A stretch of 48,522 nt of DNA from Bacteroidota bacterium (GTDB taxonomy: Bacteria; Bacteroidota; Bacteroidia; Cytophagales; Cyclobacteriaceae). The translations under genes were made by a program, and so were the position numbers. Where the stretch lies: positions 1-48,522 of the forward strand of contig JAJRQT010000133.1 in assembly GCA_024280115.1 (NCBI GenBank). Reading direction: 5' to 3'. Below, piece by piece: positions 44,368-48,522 of the stretch (position 1 is its first letter; each line of letters starts with the position of its first letter). The notes under the pieces are model-generated. The model was not told the origin of the DNA and ran no database searches. It saw only the letters and a program-made list of their open reading frames with translations.

Positions 44368-44649
44368 TTATTCCGGGATAATAATATTATGTACTGGAAG
44401 AATAACTGGTTTAGCTGGAGTACCCCCATTCTTGATTTGAAGAGGTATCATTGTTTCACCAAACTTATTAAAGGCTTCTTCAGATTCCCAGACATCTGTG
44501 ACGTGCCAGCCACTCCCTTGCCTCGCTGCAACATGATAGAGTCGTTCCGGAATATTTCCTAATCCGGCCTTCTCCAGATCTTTGACAATTCCCTCATATA
44601 CTTTTACATCCGTATCGGGGAAGTCAAATTGAACAAGAATATTTTTCAT
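44368..44649 (-). CDS. small dimeric alpha-beta barrel-like hypothetical protein
   Basis: A 93-residue protein beginning MKNILVQFDFPDTDVKVYEG; GSGWHVTDVWESEEAFNKF resembles the W-E-S-x-E-A-F pattern of ABM/antibiotic-monooxygenase-type ferredoxin-like folds. Function unknown. No signal peptide. It is a single gene in a repeat-rich area. Confidence 0.7.
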   Translation of the reverse strand: MKNILVQFDFPDTDVKVYEGIVKDLEKAGLGNIPERLYHVAARQGSGWHVTDVWESEEAFNKFGETMIPLQIKNGGTPAKPVILPVHNIIIPE

Positions 44650-44706
44650 TTTATGTAAATTTAAATTTTCCTACTCATATGGCTTTTCGGAATCGCCCGG
44701 TTTTTT

Positions 44707-44730
44707 AAAGTGGTGACTCGGCTCCACTTT
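44707..44730 (+). terminator. hairpin with T-rich tail on the plus strand
   Basis: AAAGTGG/CCACTTT arms around 10 bases, followed by TATTTATTTTT. On the plus strand this has terminator form, but no plus-strand gene ends here, so it may be a relic of a repeat. Confidence 0.3.
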
Positions 44731-44754
44731 TATTTATTTTTGATTAAAATGGTT

Positions 44755-44895
44755 TTACCTTACGGCCTCAACTATTGGCCAATTCATAACCAATAAACTG
44801 AGCATTATAAATATTAAATAAAAGAAATAAACAAATGATGAAAGGGCTAAAATTATACAGAGAGCATAGAATGTACTCCTGATTTCGGTTTTCAT
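44755..44895 (-). CDS. small membrane protein, 46 residues
   Basis: ATG at 44895 gives MKTEIRSTFYALCIILALSS, then VYFFYLIFIMLSLLVMN, ending WPIVEAVR before TAA at 44755-44757. The protein is nearly all one long or two short membrane helices with a positively charged N-terminus. I do not recognise a family. The amphipathic arrangement is more protein-like than chance, but expression is unproven. Confidence 0.4.
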   Translation of the reverse strand: MKTEIRSTFYALCIILALSSFVYFFYLIFIMLSLLVMNWPIVEAVR

Positions 44896-45027
44896 GGTGT
44901 TAGCGGCTATAGGCTTGTATTTTAACAATTTAGAAGGTAAACATTTTGAAGTAGAGATACAAGAAAGGAGAATTAAACCAACACGAAGAAGCTAACAATG
45001 TTGGTAATCCGACAAAATTCTTTAACT

Positions 45028-45167
45028 GAGTCCACACCGAAAAGTAAAATACCCCTAAATCCCCTAAAGGGGACTTTGCAGAGTTCATTGATTCTCAACG
45101 ACTTCCCCTTTAGGGGCAGGGGTAAAAAAGTTGAAATCAATGAACTCTGACTTTTCGGAGTGGACTC
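45028..45167. repeat. 140-base nested inverted-repeat element (MITE-like)
   Basis: Terminal inverted repeats of 18 bases, GAGTCCAC-w-CCGAAAAGT, at 45028-45045 and 45150-45167 (one mismatch). Inside is a perfect 14-base inverted repeat AGAGTTCATTGATT (45080-45093) / AATCAATGAACTCT (45135-45148). Innermost are CCCCTAAAGGGG (45061-45072) and CCCCTTTAGGGG (45105-45116) palindromes, each next to a further CCCCT or AGGGG. The entire element can fold into one long hairpin. No open frame. Confidence 0.85.
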
Positions 45168-45238
45168 TTAACTATAATTGTAAAAAAAATAGACAAACAT
45201 TTATGAAATTTTGTACTACCACGAAAATTGCGGAAATC

Positions 45239-45279
45239 GACAATACTGGATTATAAAACTAATTCATAAATGCGAGAAT
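45239..45279 (-). repeat. 41-base dispersed repeat, copy 2
   Basis: Reverse complement of 31424-31464 with four differences, followed by the GCGTCATTGCGAG unit. Confidence 0.8.
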
Positions 45280-45450
45280 GATTGCATGCGTCATTGCGAG
45301 AATACAATAAAACTGAGTAGTAAATGATGCATTGCCAAAACTTTATTTAATACAAACATTCAAGCATTCCAGCCTTCAATCATTGAAGCATTTCATATAG
45401 TTTTTTTTAAATGAATGAAAAATAACTTTTACCCATAAAATTAACAGTAA

Positions 45451-45753
45451 AAGCAATTTGATAGACTTGGTAGAGATATAACTTCTCATGAACCAATCAG
45501 TGGTAAATGGGATAGGATCACATTTTTTAAATTGCCCGATGGGATTTCAGCATACGAATGGAAAATCTCTCCGGAAGGTATCAAATGGCAAAAAGAATTA
45601 TTAAAACATGTGGGTAATGAAGAAAAGATCAGGGAAATTCGGAAACAATTAAATAGTTGCGTGCTGGTAAATAGATTTATAGTAATGTACGATTTTAATA
45701 ATCGATTTGGCTTCATTGTTACACAAAATTTCCAATACTGCTACAAGATATAA
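45451..45753 (+). pseudogene. 5'-truncated fragment of an unknown gene
   Basis: An open frame after a TAA at 45448-45450 runs 100 codons to a stop at 45751-45753: KQFDRLGRDITSHEPISGKW, FFKLPDGISAYEWKISPEG, KWQKELLKHVGNEEKIREIR. The composition is protein-like but there is no ATG; only TTG at 45532 could start a 73-residue version. Most likely the C-terminal part of a gene whose beginning was lost. I recognise no family. Confidence 0.4.
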
Positions 45754-46028
45754 AAATGAGATGTTCGTGTTGGTTCATTATAAGAATAGATTATCTTAGG
45801 AATACATCTTAATAATGGTTTTCACTTATTAAGGGGAATGATTAGTTAAACACAAAAAAATGAGACCGATGTTACCCCACAGCATTGTCGGCCAAATTCC
45901 ATATACCAGTTCCTTCCTTCTATCGATGTTGGGATTTTTAGATTATTTGGGTAAGCCGTGTCAATATATCTATTCGTAAAAAAGAGTATTGGCAAAATAT
46001 GCAGCCCCAGCTTTATCCCTACACAACT

Positions 46029-47570
46029 TTACTGATAATCTTTTCCTGTTAAGCTCTCCAATACTGATTGCTGCCAATCATGTAATTGAATCTGCATCGC
46101 CTCGGAGACGGCAGGGTGGGCGTTCACCAGGTTGTCATTTTCAGCAGGATCATTCAGCAGATCATATAGTTCAATGCTTGATTTATCCTCCGGTTGTGCG
46201 CCGATTATTAACTTGTATTGTTTATCCATCATCACCCGCGCACCACCAAAGTCATTTTCCGAAACGACAGGATATTTAAAATTACGGAAAGTACGGGTAT
46301 ATTTCCCATCCATCATCTTGATCAATGGCGTTGTACCTTCCTGTAGTTGAGGGTCAATATATGGTTTGGATTCCTTGTTAAACGCCTTACCGGTTTCAAA
46401 ACTCCAGAAGTAGATCGGGCTTTGACGGGACTGACTGGTACCATTAATCGCAGGTGTCAGACTGACACCGTCCAGAGGCCGGTTCGGCAGTGGTTGGTCC
46501 GCCAATTCACACAGTGTAGGAAGTATATCGCTGGTGACCGAATTAAATTGTGTCGTACGCGCCTGCCGGATGTGTGATGGCCATTCTATCACACCGGGAA
46601 CGCGAATGCCTCCCTCGTACATGGTTCCCTTCTGCCCACGCAAAGTCATTCCAGTTCGTGCGGCACTGGCCGGAGTGCCATTATCGCCGCAGTACCAAAC
46701 CAGGGTGTTATCGCGCAACCCTGCCTCTTTGAGATAATCGCGTAAAACTCCAATGGATCGATCCATGGCTGTGATCTCCGCATATCTTTCCCTCAACACG
46801 TCTCTAAGGGGGCGTTTGACACTTTTTCCCGTTTCGTTGGAGGTAAGCCTGACTGTTTGCTCCGCATATTCAGATGGAAGATCGTCATAAAGGGCCAAAT
46901 CCTCGGGCAGGCCACTGTAAGGCTCGTGAGGAGAACCATACCAAACCACCACAAAAAAAGGCCGATTCTTCTGTTTTGATTTCTTAATAAACGTAATTGC
47001 CTCGTCAATAATGATTTGTGAACCCTCTCCCTCAATTCTTTGGGGGGTTTCTCCATTTCGGGAAAGGACGGGATTCATCTCAAAGAAATTGTCATGCGAT
47101 AACCATTCGTCAAAGCCCATCGCCCCCGGGCTTGTCGGCGAATCACTCTTCACCGGACCTAAATGCCATTTACCATAATGCGCAGAAGTGTAACCGGCCT
47201 TGCCAAGAATATGAGCAATACTGATTTCCTCTGGCCGTATGGACCAATTAGGTGCAAATGTACCATAGCGATTCGGGTGTCGCCCGGTAAGGAAGCTACC
47301 TCGTGTTGGAGAACACGAAGGATGACCAGAGTAAAACCGGTCTAAGCGCAACCCCTGGTTTGCCATCTCATCCAATACCGGCGTTTTTATGTGAGGGTGT
47401 CCGTTGTAGCCGACTTCATCCCATCCATGATCATCGCCCATCAACAGGACGAAATTGGGTAGTTTTTGCTCTTTTGATTGCTTGTCAGGATTTTTATTCC
47501 ATGAACAGGATGAAAGGTGAAGGACCACTAAAAATATAATTGCAGCTCCGGATATTTTTTTAATTTTCAT
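46029..47570 (-). CDS. type I sulfatase lipoprotein
   Basis: A 513-residue lipoprotein (LSSC). N-terminal metal site LLMGDDHGWDEVG; the sulfatase signature CSPTRGSFLTGRHPNRYG has the Cys that is matured to formylglycine, with Thr in the usual Ser/Ala position; later GKWHLG, SPHEPY and CGDNGTP metal/substrate residues. Removes sulfate from glycans or aryl sulfates in the periplasm or at the surface. The maturase (anSME) is not in the window. Stands alone between repeat-rich gaps. Confidence 0.93.
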   Translation of the reverse strand: MKIKKISGAAIIFLVVLHLSSCSWNKNPDKQSKEQKLPNFVLLMGDDHGWDEVGYNGHPHIKTPVLDEMANQGLRLDRFYSGHPSCSPTRGSFLTGRHPNRYGTFAPNWSIRPEEISIAHILGKAGYTSAHYGKWHLGPVKSDSPTSPGAMGFDEWLSHDNFFEMNPVLSRNGETPQRIEGEGSQIIIDEAITFIKKSKQKNRPFFVVVWYGSPHEPYSGLPEDLALYDDLPSEYAEQTVRLTSNETGKSVKRPLRDVLRERYAEITAMDRSIGVLRDYLKEAGLRDNTLVWYCGDNGTPASAARTGMTLRGQKGTMYEGGIRVPGVIEWPSHIRQARTTQFNSVTSDILPTLCELADQPLPNRPLDGVSLTPAINGTSQSRQSPIYFWSFETGKAFNKESKPYIDPQLQEGTTPLIKMMDGKYTRTFRNFKYPVVSENDFGGARVMMDKQYKLIIGAQPEDKSSIELYDLLNDPAENDNLVNAHPAVSEAMQIQLHDWQQSVLESLTGKDYQ

Positions 47571-48164
47571 AGATCATGACGGATTAATTTACACAATTTA
47601 ACCCCTAATAATTAGCTTTCAAACTTTGTATGGAATTGCTTGTCTTTGAAGATCTGCTGTATCCAAATAAATGCTCGTCTTCAATAGTTTTGTAGGTTGG
47701 CAATCCGCAATTATCAGTATCGAAATCCTGAAATTCCTGCTTACCGGACAGGCCAATGTCAATTAGTTAAGCTTTCCGTCACTGCGAGCTTGCCTGTCGC
47801 AGACAGGCGTAGCGTGGCAGTCTGTATAGTTGAACTCAAATGCTCCAAGATTAGAGATCGCTTCGTTCCTCGCGATGACGTTCGGTGCTTAACTTATTGA
47901 CATGAACCGGACAGGCAGGTGTGTATTTTTTGGCAAATGTTTAATAATCGACTGATACGTATAAAATGTAAAACATTGAATAGGGATTGAGAGGATTGAA
48001 TTTTCAATCTCCATCAATCTTTTTCTCAATCTTATTTGGTTCTGGTTTGTCCAGATTAGGTATGAAGCATTACAATCGTTGTTCCAGATGATCAACTAAC
48101 AGAGTATTAGCTCAATCAATGTAAAGACTTTAGCACCCTGTTTTATTAACAACCACATCTTACC
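47571..48164. other. 594-base gap with an inverted-repeat element, no gene
   Basis: Only the 47743-47916 element is recognisable. Open frames here are short and lack protein-like composition. Confidence 0.6.
47743..47916. repeat. inverted-repeat element flanked by an 11-base direct repeat
   Basis: ACCGGACAGGC occurs at 47743-47753 and 47906-47916. Just inside are 17-base inverted ends ATGTCAAT-w-AGTTAAGC (47756-47772 and 47887-47903; one mismatch). Further in, both sides carry GTCA-yy-GCGAG units facing each other, and the left unit is interrupted by the palindrome GCCTGTC-GCA-GACAGGC (47792-47808). Confidence 0.75.
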
Positions 48165-48165
48165 G

Positions 48166-48203
48166 AATAAAAAAGGAGAACGAATTAACTATCGTTCTCC
48201 TTC
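48166..48203 (-). terminator. intrinsic terminator of the right-edge gene
   Basis: Perfect 11-base arms AAGGAGAACGA/TCGTTCTCCTT (48173-48183, 48192-48202), followed on the minus strand by TTTTTTATT. The stem begins 11 bases past the stop codon at 48214-48216. Confidence 0.85.
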
Positions 48204-48213
48204 AATTCAAATT

Positions 48214-48522
48214 CTAGACTACTGAAAAGCCAACATATTTATCATCGAAATGAAAATGTCCAGCGGCGCTGTCAAATATGGTTCTTTTTAATCCTCGCAG
48301 CCGGACTGTATATCCACAAGGATCCAGTGTACTGGTATTCAGGGACCATGATGCATTGCTATCACCATTATCTAAAAGACTGACGACAGTTCTCGATGCG
48401 GGACTGATTGGACTCCCCGTGTAGTGAGCAGTAGGCTCCAGATGAAGACTCCAACTTCCAAAGTATTTGTCAATTACCCGAAGATGACCATTAAAAACAG
48501 CGTTTTTATCGTATTGATGGCA
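48214..48522 (-). CDS. C-terminal part of an unknown protein, cut by the window edge
   Basis: The minus strand is open from the right edge to TAG at 48214-48216, 102 residues: CHQYDKNAVFNGHLRVIDKY, FGSWSLHLEP, TAHYTGSPISPASRTVVSLL, LDPCGYTVRLRGLKRTIFDS, and the end FHFDDKYVGFSVV. It is beta-rich and looks like the terminal beta-sandwich of a secreted protein. A strong terminator follows, supporting a real gene. Family not recognised. Confidence 0.7.
   Translation of the reverse strand, partial: CHQYDKNAVFNGHLRVIDKYFGSWSLHLEPTAHYTGSPISPASRTVVSLLDNGDSNASWSLNTSTLDPCGYTVRLRGLKRTIFDSAAGHFHFDDKYVGFSVV

Larger units (their letters stand above)
44896..45450. other. 555-base gap, repeats only
   Basis: Holds the 45028-45167 element, the 41-base repeat copy 2 (45239-45279) and a GCGTCATTGCGAGAAT unit fragment (45289-45304). 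No gene seen. Confidence 0.6.

Noticed and set aside
45860..45979. 39-codon plus-strand frame starting MRPMLPHSIVGQ
   Set aside because: Short, no recognisable motif or ribosome site; not better than chance.

Overview
The window looks like a chromosomal piece of a free-living Bacteroidota bacterium, most likely from the Cytophagales side of the phylum. The sequence is AT-rich. Nearly every secreted gene starts with a lipoprotein or type I signal peptide, Shine-Dalgarno sites are weak or absent, and at least two sites match the Bacteroidota -7 consensus TAnnTTTG. The gene content also fits: FG-GAP/VCBS proteins with ASPIC/UnbV tails (CRTAC1 family), two-component-propeller proteins, sulfatase, GH43-like and DUF4038 enzymes. 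No rRNA, tRNA or CRISPR array was seen.

Layout. 1-410: the end of an IS1595-like transposase and a decapitated lipoprotein gene. 386-7575: two giant FG-GAP lipoproteins. 8049-18965: a minus-strand block with a tightly coupled six-gene operon (CRTAC1 lipoprotein, HzsA-like haem lipoprotein, YVTN-propeller/triheme cytochrome, Reg_prop propeller, Rid-family protein, periplasmic binding protein), followed by DAHP synthase, a GIY-YIG protein and a second binding-protein paralogue. 19259-27560: a remnant and an intact copy of a radical SAM gene around an ORF6N gene, a PIN toxin-antitoxin pair, an asparagine-synthetase-like amide ligase without the glutaminase cysteine, and a coupled pair encoding an 863-residue secreted (alpha/alpha)-barrel plus propeller protein and another CRTAC1 protein. 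27772-31130: housekeeping amino-acid genes (aspartate kinase, SerA) and a cupin. 31510-38889: a carbohydrate locus (rhamnose mutarotase, aldose epimerase, DUF4038 hydrolase, double GH43-like protein, esterase, zinc alcohol dehydrogenase). 39036-41290: CoA-transferase and a crotonase whose C-terminus is repeat-derived. 41422-48522: M81 metallopeptidase, small secreted proteins, sulfatase and the tail of an unknown gene, separated by long repeat-rich gaps.

Two things stand out. First, the propeller/haem/binding-protein operon and the neighbouring radical SAM/amide-ligase/CRTAC1 locus look like an undescribed envelope system: many secreted propellers, haem electron carriers, and solute-binding proteins with no permease in the window. 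Its function is unknown to me. Second, the gaps are full of several families of short palindromic repeats that are nested inside one another, invert, flank a GIY-YIG gene, and have entered or remodelled coding sequence in at least three places (start of the second binding protein, an in-frame site near its C-terminus, and the crotonase C-terminus). Comparing an interrupted and an uninterrupted copy at 9109-9218 and 9632-9678 defines two insertion units to the base.
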